DNA of 64,000 bases from Limnohabitans sp. (GTDB lineage Bacteria; Pseudomonadota; Gammaproteobacteria; Burkholderiales; Burkholderiaceae_C), in NCBI GenBank assembly GCA_024642215.1, contig JAHEBO010000011.1, positions 33,436-97,435 of the forward strand, written 5' to 3'. Positions 55,510 to 64,000 of this stretch are shown one piece after another; position 1 is the first letter of the stretch, and every line of letters starts with the position of its first letter. The notes below the pieces were generated by a model. It worked only from the letters and a program-made list of their open reading frames with translations. It searched no databases and had not been told where the DNA came from. Both the position numbers and the translations under genes were made by a program.

Positions 55510-56487
55510 TTATTTTTTCTCAGCGTTGCCAGCGCCGCGCTTGGCCCGGGGGTGCGCCGCGTCATAAGCCTTGGCCAAATGCTGAAAGTCCAAGCGCGTG
55601 TAGACCTGCGTGGTGCTGATGTTGGCATGGCCCAGCAGCTCTTGCACCGCGCGCAAATCGCTGCTTGATTGCAGCACATGGCTGGCAAACGAATGACGCA
55701 ACATGTGCGGATGCACCGGTGTGGCCAAGCCAGCCAACAAGCTGCGGCGCTTGAGGCGTTGCCATACGGACTGTGCCGTCAGGCGCGTGCCATGCTTGCC
55801 TGGAAACAGCGCTAGCGCTGCATCCGACAAGCCGGACTCCGATTGCGTCATCATGCCCACGGCTTGGCTGCGCAAAGGCAACCAGCTTTCAAGCGCCTTG
55901 ATGGCCGCCTGCCCCAAAGGCACTGTTCTGCGCTTGCCGCCTTTGCCTTGCACCATCACCTCGGCACCTTGCAAATCGATCCAGCCTCGACCCTTCTTCG
56001 AGGCTTCCGTGCTGGCCACCACATCCAAACCCGTGAGCTCTGCCACACGCAAGCCGCACCCATACAACAGCTCCACCATGGCAGCATCGCGCGCTTCTAA
56101 CCAAGGATCGTCTGCCTCTTCGGTGTGCTCGGCCAATTGCACCGCTTCGTCCACCCCCAAGGCTTTGGGCAAGGGTTTGGCCACTTTGGGCGCGCGCACA
56201 CCTTCAACGGGGTTATGCAATATGAGACTTTCACGGGCCAGCCAATGGTAGAAGCCGCGCCAACCCGACAAGATGAGGGCAATGCCGCGGCCCGTGCGGC
56301 CGCCGCTGTGCATTTGCGCCACCCACCGGCGCACATGCAAGGTTTGAACTTGTGCCAAATCGACGTTGGCAGCCTGCGCCAACTCAGTCAGTTTTTGCAG
56401 GTCTAACGAATACAGCGTCGTGGTTCGCTCGGCCAAGCGTTTTTCAAAACGCACATGGTCTAAGTAACGAGCGACGCGCTCGTCCAT
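55510..56487 (-). CDS. xerC: Tyrosine recombinase XerC
   Basis: 325 residues from the ATG at 56487. Site-specific recombinase acting with XerD at dif to resolve chromosome dimers. The N-terminal SAM-like core-binding domain spans about 1-95. The catalytic residues are R147, K182, H261, R264, H287 and the nucleophile Y296 (TTQVYTRLDFQHLAKAYDAAHPRAKR ends the fold, noted by VYTRL). A chromosomal XerC rather than a phage integrase because of the dapF-DUF484-xerC order. Starts ten bases after the DUF484 gene. Confidence 0.96.
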   Translation of the reverse strand: MDERVARYLDHVRFEKRLAERTTTLYSLDLQKLTELAQAANVDLAQVQTLHVRRWVAQMHSGGRTGRGIALILSGWRGFYHWLARESLILHNPVEGVRAPKVAKPLPKALGVDEAVQLAEHTEEADDPWLEARDAAMVELLYGCGLRVAELTGLDVVASTEASKKGRGWIDLQGAEVMVQGKGGKRRTVPLGQAAIKALESWLPLRSQAVGMMTQSESGLSDAALALFPGKHGTRLTAQSVWQRLKRRSLLAGLATPVHPHMLRHSFASHVLQSSSDLRAVQELLGHANISTTQVYTRLDFQHLAKAYDAAHPRAKRGAGNAEKK

Positions 56488-56497
56488 GCTGAGGGCC

Positions 56498-57193
56498 TCA
56501 GTCCTTAGAGGGCAACAAAGCCGACAAGGCCGCGCTGCACAACTCAGCCAAGTGCTCCAAGAAATCGGTGCCCATGCCACTGTGGAAGCGTTGCGCATCG
56601 GGCGAGGCCAGCACCAACAAACCAAACGGGGCTTGGTCTTTGCTCAGGCGCAAAGGCAACAAGGCCACCGAGGCGGCTTGTGCGGGCTCTTGCAGCCACT
56701 GCACCGCTTCCACACCAGAGCTGGCACCGACAAAAGGCGTCGCAAAACTGGCTGCCGCCAGCTTCACTTCTTCGCTGACGTTTTGACTGTAATCCGCATG
56801 CACAAATGCGTCTGACACCCCCCACAAACGCACACCCACTTGCGGCACCTGAAAACGCGCTTCAATGTTTTTCAAAGCAGAGGGCACGCGCTCAGCAGCA
56901 GGCGTCTGCAACAACTCACAAGCCCACTTTTGCAACTTCTCGGTGATGATCATGTTTTCGTTGCCATGGCGAATCATCTCCATGATGCGCATTTCCAAAG
57001 CACGAATTTTGTCGCGCAGCATTTGCGCTTGGCGCTCTTGCAAGCTCACCGAACGGTGATTGTCGGGGCTGAGCAATTGCACGGAGGCGAGCAACTGTGC
57101 ATGTCGCTCAAAAAAGTCAGGCGTATTGGCCAAAAAATCAGCGATGTCATCTTCGGTGATGGGATTCATCGGATTGATAGAGGTGGGGGTCAT
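56498..57193 (-). CDS. DUF484 (GAF-like) protein
   Basis: 231 residues. The start MNPITEDDIADFLANTPDFFERHAQLL (as written here from residue 8, ITEDDIADFLANTPDFFERH) is the DUF484 signature, followed by a coiled-coil segment (QERQAQMLRDKIRALEMRIM) and a GAF-like domain with FGLLVLASPDAQRFHSGMG. Function unknown; the gene sits between dapF and xerC in many Proteobacteria. An ATG at 57172 would give the usual N-terminus and is equally plausible. Confidence 0.88.
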   Translation of the reverse strand: MTPTSINPMNPITEDDIADFLANTPDFFERHAQLLASVQLLSPDNHRSVSLQERQAQMLRDKIRALEMRIMEMIRHGNENMIITEKLQKWACELLQTPAAERVPSALKNIEARFQVPQVGVRLWGVSDAFVHADYSQNVSEEVKLAAASFATPFVGASSGVEAVQWLQEPAQAASVALLPLRLSKDQAPFGLLVLASPDAQRFHSGMGTDFLEHLAELCSAALSALLPSKD

Positions 57194-57207
57194 GCCTGTC
57201 TTTCAAA

Positions 57208-58098
57208 TCAAGGTAGGTTGGGAACGTCAATCTCGCCTTCAAACACCGATGTGGCGGGGCCGGTCATGAAGACAGCTTGCGACAGATCGTTTTTGGCAAG
57301 GCCTTGCCATTCAATGGTGAGGGTGCCGCCATGGGTTTGCACATCCACTTTGGGGTTGAGCAAGCCCATGCGAATACCGGCCACCACGGCAGCGCAAGCA
57401 CCTGTGCCGCAGGCCAAGGTTTCGCCAGCACCGCGCTCAAACACGCGCAAGCGCACGGTGTCGCGACTCACAATTTGCATGAAACCTGCATTGACGCGAT
57501 TGGGAAATGAAGGATGGTGTTCGATCAAAGGGCCGTGGGTGAGAACGGGCGCTGTGTCCACGTTGTCCACCACCTGAACGGCATGCGGGTTGCCCATCGA
57601 CACCACGGCCACATGCGCTTCAGATTCTGTCTTCGCAGCTTTCAAAGGCAATTGCCAAACTTCGCAGCCATTGACCAAGGTGTGCTTCAAGCCATCCGCT
57701 TTGAACGGCACCTTGGGCAAATCCAAAATGGGCGCACCCATGTTGACGGTGACGCGGCCATCGGCGTTCATTTGCAATTCAATCTCGCCTTGCTGAACTT
57801 TCACACGAACGCGGTCTTTGGTGGTCAGGCCTTTGTCGCGCACATAACGCACGAAGCAACGCGCGCCATTGCCACAGTGCTCCACCTCGCCGCCATCGGC
57901 GTTGTGAATCACGTATTCAAAATCGAGTGTGTCGTTGGGCGCAGGGCGCACCGTCAGAATTTGATCGGCACCCACGCCAAAATGGCGGTCAGCCAAGAAG
58001 CGGTATTGGGCGGTCGTGAAATTGAAACGCGCACGGGTTTCATCGAGCACCACAAAATCGTTGCCCGCGCCCTGCATTTTGGTAAAGCGAATTCGCAT
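57208..58098 (-). CDS. dapF: Diaminopimelate epimerase
   Basis: 296 residues from the ATG at 58098. Converts LL- to meso-diaminopimelate for lysine and for the MurE step. The two catalytic cysteines are C75 in [10 protein letters not shown] and C230 in ACGTGAC, and the start [17 protein letters not shown] is canonical. Heads the dapF-DUF484-xerC operon. Divergent from the Nudix/MBL fusion gene with an 88-base region between the starts. Confidence 0.97.
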   Translation of the reverse strand: MRIRFTKMQGAGNDFVVLDETRARFNFTTAQYRFLADRHFGVGADQILTVRPAPNDTLDFEYVIHNADGGEVEHCGNGARCFVRYVRDKGLTTKDRVRVKVQQGEIELQMNADGRVTVNMGAPILDLPKVPFKADGLKHTLVNGCEVWQLPLKAAKTESEAHVAVVSMGNPHAVQVVDNVDTAPVLTHGPLIEHHPSFPNRVNAGFMQIVSRDTVRLRVFERGAGETLACGTGACAAVVAGIRMGLLNPKVDVQTHGGTLTIEWQGLAKNDLSQAVFMTGPATSVFEGEIDVPNLP

Positions 58099-58186
58099 GG
58101 CCGAATTATCGTCGGTTCGGGGCGTGGTTTGAACAAAGCGCGTCAACGAAGGCGACAAGTACGGCACTAGGCCCGATAATCCTGCC

Positions 58187-59827
58187 ATGGTCAGACCTCA
58201 ACAACTTTTGCATCCCCAGCGAGAACCCGCCGCCACAAGGCCGGCCGCCACGGTGCTGTTGCTGCGCGACAGTGCCCAAGGCCTCGAAGTCCTCATGACG
58301 CGGCGCTCGCTCACAGCCAGTTTTGCACCTGGCGCTTATGTATTTCCAGGCGGTGGCATTGATGCGCTCGATGCGGTCTCACATCACCAAGCCCTGCGCC
58401 GGCCTACCCAAAGTGACCTGCACCTCACACAAGCCATAGCGGCCATTCGCGAAAGCTTTGAAGAGCTGGGCATTTTGCTGGCCTACCGCTCAGACCAAAG
58501 CATGGCCAAGGCGCAAGACATTGCCCTGCTCGACCGCAGCCGACCCTTTGCCGCGCAATGCGCCGAACACGGCATGAAGCTGGCCGCAGATCAAGTCTTT
58601 GTGCTGGCCCATTGGATCACCGACCGCGATTTGCCCAAACGCTTTGATGTGCCCTTTTTGGTGGCACGCATGCCAGAAGATCAAACGCCCGTGGCCGACG
58701 AATCGGAACAATTTGAGCCTGTGTGGGTCAGGCCCGCCGACGCCCTCAAGCGCCACGAAGCCGGCGACTTTTTCATCATCTTCCCCACCATTCGCACTTT
58801 GCAGCGCCTCACGCCCTTTGCCAATGTGCAAGCCGTGTTGGACGCCTGCGCCGTCAACGACGAGCCCTTGTGGACCAGCTGCCCGCGCGCGGGTTGGTTG
58901 ACTGGTAAAGAAGAGCGCTACATGGAGCACGAATCGCCCTATGGCGAATTGGCCCTCACCAGCCCCGATGGTCAAATCGTGCACCACCTCGATTGGCAGT
59001 CCGATCACCCCGTGGCCTTGCTCAAAAATGTGCAACGTCTTACCGCGCCCAACCCCGGTGTGATGACCGGCCCCGGTACCAACACCTATTGGGTGGGCGA
59101 CCCTCACAGCGGTTACATCGTGATTGATCCAGGCCCAGCCGACCCCGATCACTTGGACAAAATTTGGCGTGCCACCAGCGGCCAAATTCGCATGATTGTG
59201 TGCACGCACTCGCACCCCGATCACTCACCTGGCGCAAAGCCTTTGCAGACCTTGTGCAAAGATTCTTCATGGGGCATGCCACCTGTTTTGGGCTTGCCCT
59301 CTGCCAGCACCGCTAACGCACAAAGTCAATTCACACCCGATCGTTCATTGGTCCACGGTGAAATCTTGCAAGTCGGCGAACACAGCCTCAAGGTGCTGCA
59401 CACCCCTGGCCATGCTGCCAACCACCTGTGCTTGGCCTTGCTAGAAGACGGCTTGCTGTTTTCGGGTGACCATGTGCTCAATGGCAGCACCACCGTGGTC
59501 AATCCGCCAGACGGTGGCATGAATGATTACCTCGACTCGCTAGACTTGTTGGCCGCTGAATGCCGCACCCACGCCCTCGAGTTCATCTTGCCAGCCCACG
59601 GCTATGTCTTGGGTTTTGCAGCGCAAGCCATTGCCCAACTGAAAGCGCATCGCTTAAAGCGCGAAGCCAAAGTCATCGCAGCCATGCGTGCCTTACCGCA
59701 TGGCACGCTCGAGGAGTGGGTTGCACACGCCTACGACGACGTGCCGGAACGCTTGTGGCCGGTGGCTGCCCGATCTTTACAAGCCCACGTGGACCGCATC
59801 CAGTCCATGCCGCCTGGCAACAACTGA
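58187..59827 (+). CDS. Nudix hydrolase/metallo-beta-lactamase fusion protein
   Basis: 546 residues with two enzyme domains. The first (about 18-230) is Nudix: FPGGGID at 53-59 and RESFEELG at 88-95, separated by a longer loop than the classical 23-residue box, as in NUDT19-type enzymes. The second (about 275-545) is a metallo-beta-lactamase domain of the LACTB2 type: GPGTNTYWV, the metal motif H341-S-H-P-D-H346, [22 protein letters not shown], ending in a winged-helix-like domain ([12 protein letters not shown]). LACTB2 relatives are endoribonucleases or thioester hydrolases, and the Nudix half may act on CoA or nucleotides. The combination suggests a housekeeping or salvage role that is not established. 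Confidence 0.87.
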   Translation: MVRPQQLLHPQREPAATRPAATVLLLRDSAQGLEVLMTRRSLTASFAPGAYVFPGGGIDALDAVSHHQALRRPTQSDLHLTQAIAAIRESFEELGILLAYRSDQSMAKAQDIALLDRSRPFAAQCAEHGMKLAADQVFVLAHWITDRDLPKRFDVPFLVARMPEDQTPVADESEQFEPVWVRPADALKRHEAGDFFIIFPTIRTLQRLTPFANVQAVLDACAVNDEPLWTSCPRAGWLTGKEERYMEHESPYGELALTSPDGQIVHHLDWQSDHPVALLKNVQRLTAPNPGVMTGPGTNTYWVGDPHSGYIVIDPGPADPDHLDKIWRATSGQIRMIVCTHSHPDHSPGAKPLQTLCKDSSWGMPPVLGLPSASTANAQSQFTPDRSLVHGEILQVGEHSLKVLHTPGHAANHLCLALLEDGLLFSGDHVLNGSTTVVNPPDGGMNDYLDSLDLLAAECRTHALEFILPAHGYVLGFAAQAIAQLKAHRLKREAKVIAAMRALPHGTLEEWVAHAYDDVPERLWPVAARSLQAHVDRIQSMPPGNN

Positions 59828-59838
59828 ACACCCTACTC

Positions 59839-60555
59839 ATGAACTCCATCGAAGGCATTCGCCTGGCCAAACGCGTGGCCGATATTTTGAAATGCTCACG
59901 CAGTGAAGCCGAACAAGTGATTGTGGGTGGCTGGGTCAAGGTCAACAACGTGGTGGTAGACGAGCCAGCGCATCGGGTGACAGACGAGCTCATCGACATT
60001 CACAGCACCGCCCAACGCGGCAAAGTACCGCTGCTGACCATCATCTTGCACAAAACGGCAGGTCAAACTTGTGTGCCTCAGAACAAGAACAGCGTTTGGT
60101 CTAGCCTCTCATCTGAGATGCGATCGAACCAAGACCGATCAGGCATCAACTTCACAGCCCGCCACCAAAAATTGTTGCAATGCGCTGCGGCCCTAGAAGA
60201 TGCCGCCACTGGCCTGGTGGTGCTCACCGAAGACCCCAGCATGCTGCGCAAATTGCAAGACCAGCGCTCGCCCTTGGAGCATGAAATGCTGGCCGAAGTA
60301 CAAGGCGCTGTCAGCGAAGACCAATTGGACGACATGTGCCCCACCGGCCTCAAAACCAGCATCAACAGCGAAAACCCGAAGAAGACGGGTTTGCGCATGG
60401 CATTTAAGGGCTACCAGCCTGGGTATGCCGCTGGTGTCATTGAAAATGCAGGCCTTCGCTTGATCGGTCTCAAAAGGGTTCGCATGGGCCGAGTTTTGAT
60501 GGCACCTTTGGCGCCTGGCCAATGGCGCGCCCTGATGCCCTACGAACGATTCTGA
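59839..60555 (+). CDS. RsuA/RluF-family pseudouridine synthase-like protein with altered active site
   Basis: 238 residues, ATG at 59839 eleven bases after the fusion gene. An S4 RNA-binding domain (RLAKRVADILKCSRSEAEQV, about 8-55) is followed by a diverged synthase domain (ILHKTAGQTC for the usual LNKP-G motif). Where active enzymes have R-L-D-x-x-S/T-x-G-L, this one reads A-L-E-D-A-A-T-G-L at 118-126: the catalytic Asp position is Glu120, or the motif is one residue short if D121 is used. RNA binding is likely, catalysis doubtful. Confidence 0.75.
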   Translation: MNSIEGIRLAKRVADILKCSRSEAEQVIVGGWVKVNNVVVDEPAHRVTDELIDIHSTAQRGKVPLLTIILHKTAGQTCVPQNKNSVWSSLSSEMRSNQDRSGINFTARHQKLLQCAAALEDAATGLVVLTEDPSMLRKLQDQRSPLEHEMLAEVQGAVSEDQLDDMCPTGLKTSINSENPKKTGLRMAFKGYQPGYAAGVIENAGLRLIGLKRVRMGRVLMAPLAPGQWRALMPYERF

Positions 60556-60650
60556 AAAAAACCCCTGTTTTTGCACAAATTTGCGACATTCAGGCCCTTG
60601 AAGCCCTTGAAATTCATCAGGTCATCCTCAATTGGCATGTAAGTTTGAGA

Positions 60651-60670
60651 GAATATTCACATGAATGTTC
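60651..60670. promoter_or_regulatory. Imperfect palindrome in the Rrf2 gene promoter
   Basis: GAATATTCAC followed by ATGAATGTTC: 20 bases, symmetric at all but two position pairs, 27 bases before the start codon. A TTGGCA hexamer lies at 60632-60637 and a weak TATTCA -10 sixteen bases on, inside the palindrome. A likely operator, possibly for autoregulation; it does not resemble the known IscR type 1 or type 2 sites. Confidence 0.4.
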
Positions 60671-60697
60671 GTAGCTTGCGCTGAAAGGAAAAATAAC

Positions 60698-61225
60698 ATG
60701 CGTTTGAGCACCAAAAGTCGTTTTGCCGTGACGGCCATGATCGATGTCGCCTTGCGCGAAGATCGCGGCCCCGTTTCGCTCTCGGCCATTAGCGAGCGTC
60801 ACCAAATTTCACTCTCCTATTTGGAACAGTTGTTCAGTAAATTGCGCCATCACCAGTTGGTGGAAAGCACACGCGGACCTGGCGGCGGTTATTCTTTGGC
60901 ACGCAGTGCCGAAAAAATCACCATGGCCGACATCGTCAGTGCCGTGGACAGCTCTGCAGAGTCTGAAGACGCCAGCAACGCTGAAGCGAGCACTTGGATG
61001 AGCAGCGATTTGTGGGCCAGCCTCAACGAAAAAATGTTGGCGCATTTGCAGTCCATCAGCTTGCGTCAGTTGGTCTCTGAGCAACGCGCAAAAGGCGTGA
61101 CGGTCGAGCCTGCACCCTCCGTGGTCAAGCGCGGCGTGTTTGCCAAGCCCAAAAGCCAGCCCGTCAAAATGAACGTGCCTAACTCGGTGTTTGCCTTGGC
61201 GGCCAGCTTGGTACCCACCCGCTAA
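60698..61225 (+). CDS. Rrf2-family regulator, IscR-like but without cysteines
   Basis: 175 residues, AAAGGAAAA before the ATG. The N-terminus MRLSTKSRFAVTAMIDVALR and the winged helix (SLSYLEQLFSKLRHHQLVES, wing GPGGGYSLAR) are those of IscR. The segment after the wing, where IscR has three cysteines that hold a [2Fe-2S] cluster, reads SSAESEDASNAEASTWMSSD; the whole protein has no cysteine. DNA binding is expected; iron-sulfur sensing through the normal ligands is not. No isc genes follow; the downstream neighbours are rnpB on the other strand and cysK. Confidence 0.85.
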   Translation: MRLSTKSRFAVTAMIDVALREDRGPVSLSAISERHQISLSYLEQLFSKLRHHQLVESTRGPGGGYSLARSAEKITMADIVSAVDSSAESEDASNAEASTWMSSDLWASLNEKMLAHLQSISLRQLVSEQRAKGVTVEPAPSVVKRGVFAKPKSQPVKMNVPNSVFALAASLVPTR

Positions 61226-61246
61226 GCTTCAAGCGTTCACAACGCC

Positions 61247-61283
61247 AAAACGCGCACCAGATTGTCTGGCGCGCGTTTTTTTT
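61247..61283. terminator. Terminator between the Rrf2 gene and rnpB
   Basis: AACGCGC-A-CCAGA, TTG, TCTGG-C-GCGCGTT followed by eight T on the plus strand. On the minus strand the stem is followed by TTTT, so it can also end rnpB transcripts. Confidence 0.85.
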
Positions 61284-61309
61284 GGGCCTTGAGTTGGCTG
61301 ATTGAATAA

Positions 61310-61711
61310 GTGTGAAGCCCACCGATAAGCCGGATTCTGTGCATTGGAGTTGCCCCCAATGTGACCGCCATTACTCTGGGCCGAGGGTTGCCCACTCGGC
61401 TCGGTGCTACCTACCCGCACACTCTCCGGAACCAGATCAACGTGTGCCTATTTGGTATTGCTGCGCGTAGAGATTGCCCGTTTCACCCGAACTGAATCGG
61501 CTCGTCTCTGTTGCTCTAATCCTCACCTTGGTGCCTTGCGGCCTTTCGGTGGAGAGGTGTTACCTCCTACGCTGTCCTGTGCAGTCCGGACGTTCCTCCA
61601 GTGCGGCCTTTCGGCCCATGGTCCAAGAAATTCTTGAACCATGGCATCGTGATGAGGGCTTGCGCCCTCAAAATTCAGCTAGCACCAGCGACGGTCTGGC
61701 AGGCTTCACAC
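61310..61711 (-). ncRNA. rnpB: RNase P RNA (class A)
   Basis: About 400 bases on the minus strand. The ends pair as the P1 helix (GTGTGAAGCC at 61702-61711 with GGCTTCACAC at 61310-61319). Universally conserved cores are present: GAGGAACGTCCGGAC (CR-I region of P4), AGAGCAACAGAGACGAG, ACCAAATAGGCACACG, and the 3' ACAGAATCCGGCTTATCG containing the other strand of P4 and the tRNA-CCA-binding neighbourhood. A GATAAT -10 lies at 61716-61721. The P3-side arm has two extra hairpins (GAGGGC/GCCCTC and CCATGGTTCAAGAA/TTGGACCATGG). It processes the 5' ends of tRNAs with RnpA. Confidence 0.95.
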
Positions 61712-61822
61712 CCGCATTATCGCCTTGCGGCATAACCATATGCAGGAATTGACAGAACAAGTAGGTCAAAATCCGTCTCAGTCATTTGAATCATTCCTCA
61801 CTACACCCCAAGGACCGCGATC

Positions 61823-62740
61823 ATGAAAGCGCAAAACGTCTTACAGACCATTGGCAACACGCCCCACATTCGCATCAACAAACTGTTTGGCGCCAATGCC
61901 AATGTGTGGATCAAATCTGAGCGCAGCAACCCCGGCGGTTCTGTGAAAGACCGCATTGCCTTGGCCATGGTGGAAGATGCCGAAAAAACTGGCGCCCTCA
62001 AAGCAGGGGGCACCATCATTGAACCCACCTCGGGCAACACCGGCATTGGCTTGGCCATGGTGGCGGCCGTCAAGGGCTACAAATTGGTCTTGGTCATGCC
62101 CGACAGCATGTCGATTGAACGCCGCCGCTTGATGCTGGCCTACGGCGCCACCTTCGACCTCACGCCACGCGAAAAAGGCATGAAGGGCGCCATTGCTCGC
62201 GCTGAAGAATTGGTGGCCAGCACGCCGGGCGCTTGGATGCCACAACAATTCAACAACCCTGCCAACATCGACATCCACGTACGCACCACAGCGCAAGAAA
62301 TTTTGGCGGACTTTCCCGAAGGCATCGACGCCATCATCACAGGCGTCGGCACCGGTGGCCACTTGACGGGTACCGCCAAAGTTTTGAAGGCCAAATTTCC
62401 GCAGCTCAAAGTGTTTGCCGTCGAACCCACCGCGTCGCCTGTGATCTCTGGCGGCGCACCGGCACCCCATCCCATCCAAGGCATTGGCGCGGGCTTCATT
62501 CCTCAAAATCTGGACACCCGTTTGCTGGATGGCGTGATTCAAGTGGATGCCGAAGACGCGCGCGAATACGCACGCCGCTCTGCGCGTGAAGAAGGCTTGT
62601 TGGTGGGCATTTCTTCAGGTGCCACCTTGGCCGCCATTGCTCAAAAATTGAAAGAGTTGCCTGCCGGCTCCACCGTGCTGGGCTTTAACTACGACACGGG
62701 TGAGCGTTACTTGTCCATCGAAGGCTTCTTGCCAAACTAA
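61823..62740 (+). CDS. cysK: Cysteine synthase A (O-acetylserine sulfhydrylase)
   Basis: 305 residues, AAGGA before the ATG. PLP-dependent enzyme forming cysteine from O-acetylserine and sulfide. PLP lysine K42 in [11 protein letters not shown], asparagine loop [12 protein letters not shown] near 70, the glycine loop [11 protein letters not shown] near 173 that binds the PLP phosphate, and SSGATLAAI near the end. CysK rather than CysM by its NPGGSVKDR and PTSGNTGI signatures. Single gene with its own promoter region; the 101 bases behind it contain an imperfect stem (GATGCCAAGCA/TGCTTTGCATC) without a T run. Confidence 0.95.
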   Translation: MKAQNVLQTIGNTPHIRINKLFGANANVWIKSERSNPGGSVKDRIALAMVEDAEKTGALKAGGTIIEPTSGNTGIGLAMVAAVKGYKLVLVMPDSMSIERRRLMLAYGATFDLTPREKGMKGAIARAEELVASTPGAWMPQQFNNPANIDIHVRTTAQEILADFPEGIDAIITGVGTGGHLTGTAKVLKAKFPQLKVFAVEPTASPVISGGAPAPHPIQGIGAGFIPQNLDTRLLDGVIQVDAEDAREYARRSAREEGLLVGISSGATLAAIAQKLKELPAGSTVLGFNYDTGERYLSIEGFLPN

Positions 62741-62841
62741 ATATCAGCGCCTGCGGATGCCAAGCAGGGTTTCCTTGCTTTGCATCTCGCGCGATAATTG
62801 GCGGGTCTGCTTGATAACCACAAGCCCATTGATCGACTGCC

Positions 62842-64000
62842 ATGATTCGAATCTCAGAACTCAAATTGCCTTTGACTGCATTGCCAGTCGAAGTGCGCCG
62901 CGCCGCTGATGCCCCGTCAGAAACTGACGAAGATCGCATTCCGCCCCCTCACCCCGAGGCAGCGCTGCGCCAACTGGCCGCAAACGCACTGGACATCGAG
63001 GTGTTGGCGATTGACCAACTGAATGTGTTCAAACGCAGCTTCGACGCACGCAAAGCCGATCTGTTGGCGGTGTTCATTGCGGACATCACCTTGAAAGATC
63101 CTGCAGCAGAGGCGTCGCTGCTCAAGCAGTTTTCTGGCAACCCTCACATTCAAGCCACTCCCAACATGACTTGGCAGGCGCCTTGTCATGCACCTTCCAA
63201 CTTTGGCTTGGAAGAAGGTGAACGCCCCGTGGTGGTGGGCTTTGGCCCTTGCGGTATTTTTGCAGCCTTGAGCTTGGCGCAAATGGGATTCAAACCCATC
63301 GTCATTGAACGCGGCAGCCCTGTACGCCAACGCACCAAAGACACCTGGGGTTTGTGGCGCAAAAAAACACTCAACCCCGAAAGCAATGTGCAGTTTGGCG
63401 AAGGGGGCGCTGGCACCTTCTCCGACGGCAAGCTTTACAGCCAAATCAAAGACCCGCGCCATTTAGGCCGCAAGGTCATGAACGAATTTGTGCAAGCGGG
63501 TGCACCTAGCGACATTTTGTTTGCAGCCCATCCTCACATCGGCACCTTCAAATTGGTCAAGGTGGTGGAAAACTTGCGAGAGCAAATCATTGCCATGGGC
63601 GGTGAAGTGCGGTTTGAGCAACGCGTGGTCGACATCGACATTGAAACCACAGCGCACGGCCGACAAGTCACTGGCCTGCACATGGAAGATCGCAACACGG
63701 GCAAACGTTCACACTTGGCCACCCAGCATGTGGTGCTGGCTTTGGGACACAGTTCGCGCGACACCTTCACCTTGCTGTACGAGCGCGGCGTTTACATGGA
63801 GGCCAAAGCCTTCTCGGTGGGCGTTCGCATTGAACATCCGCAAAGTGTGATTGATGCTGCAAGGTGGGGACGTCATGCTGGCCATCCTTTGCTGGGTGCA
63901 GCCGATTACAAACTGGTGCACCATGCGCAAAACGGTCGTGCGGTTTACAGCTTTTGCATGTGCCCCGGCGGCACCGTGGTGGCCGCTACCAGCGAGCCTG
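62842..64000 (+). CDS. FAD-dependent dehydrogenase (COG2509-like), C-terminus cut by the window end
   Basis: 386 codons are visible from the ATG at 62842, and the frame is open at the window end. The N-terminal ~110 residues form a small alpha/beta domain with FKRSFDARKADLLAVFI, then the FAD-binding Rossmann motif PVVVGFGPCGIFAALSLAQMG near 130 and QFGEGGAGTFSDGKLYSQIKD, the family signature. YSFCMCPGGTVVAATSE at the visible end is also diagnostic. These proteins are widespread, soluble flavoproteins with no established substrate. Separate from cysK by 101 bases, with GATAAT at about 62793-62798 that may be its own -10. Confidence 0.85.
   Translation, partial: MIRISELKLPLTALPVEVRRAADAPSETDEDRIPPPHPEAALRQLAANALDIEVLAIDQLNVFKRSFDARKADLLAVFIADITLKDPAAEASLLKQFSGNPHIQATPNMTWQAPCHAPSNFGLEEGERPVVVGFGPCGIFAALSLAQMGFKPIVIERGSPVRQRTKDTWGLWRKKTLNPESNVQFGEGGAGTFSDGKLYSQIKDPRHLGRKVMNEFVQAGAPSDILFAAHPHIGTFKLVKVVENLREQIIAMGGEVRFEQRVVDIDIETTAHGRQVTGLHMEDRNTGKRSHLATQHVVLALGHSSRDTFTLLYERGVYMEAKAFSVGVRIEHPQSVIDAARWGRHAGHPLLGAADYKLVHHAQNGRAVYSFCMCPGGTVVAATSEP

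Noticed and set aside
61404..61752. Small plus-strand open frames at 61.4-61.7 kb
   Set aside because: They lie inside rnpB, whose conserved cores and P1 pairing are clear on the other strand.
62741..62841. Terminator after cysK
   Set aside because: An imperfect stem exists but lacks a T run, so it was not listed as a terminator.

Overview
The window is a stretch of ordinary bacterial chromosome, densely packed with housekeeping genes. The gene content points to the Burkholderiales (Betaproteobacteria), most likely a Comamonadaceae-type freshwater bacterium such as Limnohabitans or Rhodoferax. This rests on the full dcw cluster ending in lpxC, a lysine/alanine-rich histone H1-like gene behind nrdAB, a ccsA-like gene divergent from ffh, a PP0621-type small protein before ampD, and a DksA with a long histone-like tail. 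The genus assignment is inference. No insertion sequence, prophage, CRISPR array, tRNA or rRNA was seen. The one structural RNA gene found is rnpB.

Layout. 1-2.5 kb: truncated GntR regulator, acyl-CoA ligase and a DUF2889 protein. 2.6-7.4 kb: miaB, then a small catabolic-looking group of a gamma-glutamylcyclotransferase-like gene, a phthalate-type Rieske oxygenase and a glutamine-synthetase-like ligase. 7.4-10.6 kb: ffh, ccsA/ypjD-like gene, PP0621 protein, ampD. 10.6-16.1 kb: class Ia ribonucleotide reductase (nrdA, nrdB) behind a promoter covered by two NrdR-type boxes, then the H1-like gene. 16.1-20.7 kb, minus strand: DUF3426 protein, prmA, accC, accB, a TlpA-like thioredoxin and an unassigned NTase-like protein. 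20.7-26.2 kb: mpl, aroG with a Phe-rich leader peptide and attenuator, tldD, rodA. 26.3-31.6 kb, plus strand: RNase II-type exonuclease, TonB-like protein, aroE, mtgA, ruvC.

31.6-51.1 kb, minus strand: an MFS transporter gene, then the complete division and cell-wall cluster read as mraZ-rsmH-ftsL-ftsI-murE-murF-mraY-murD-ftsW-murG-murC-ddl-ftsQ-ftsA-ftsZ-lpxC, with start/stop overlaps at most junctions and a promoter plus MraZ-type repeats ahead of mraZ. 51.4-58.1 kb, minus strand: DksA fusion, CobW-family GTPase, a long inverted repeat, rlmI-like methyltransferase, xerC, DUF484, dapF. 58.2-64 kb: Nudix/metallo-beta-lactamase fusion, a degenerate RsuA-type protein, a cysteine-free Rrf2 regulator, rnpB (minus strand), cysK, and a truncated FAD-dependent dehydrogenase.

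Functional themes. Peptidoglycan synthesis, recycling and division dominate (dcw cluster, mpl, ampD, rodA, mtgA, dapF). The best candidates for something less described are the gamma-glutamyl/Rieske gene group at 4.0-7.4 kb, the Phe-codon attenuator of aroG, the DksA-histone-like fusion, the 27-bp inverted repeat at 54.2 kb, and the Rrf2 regulator without iron-sulfur cysteines.
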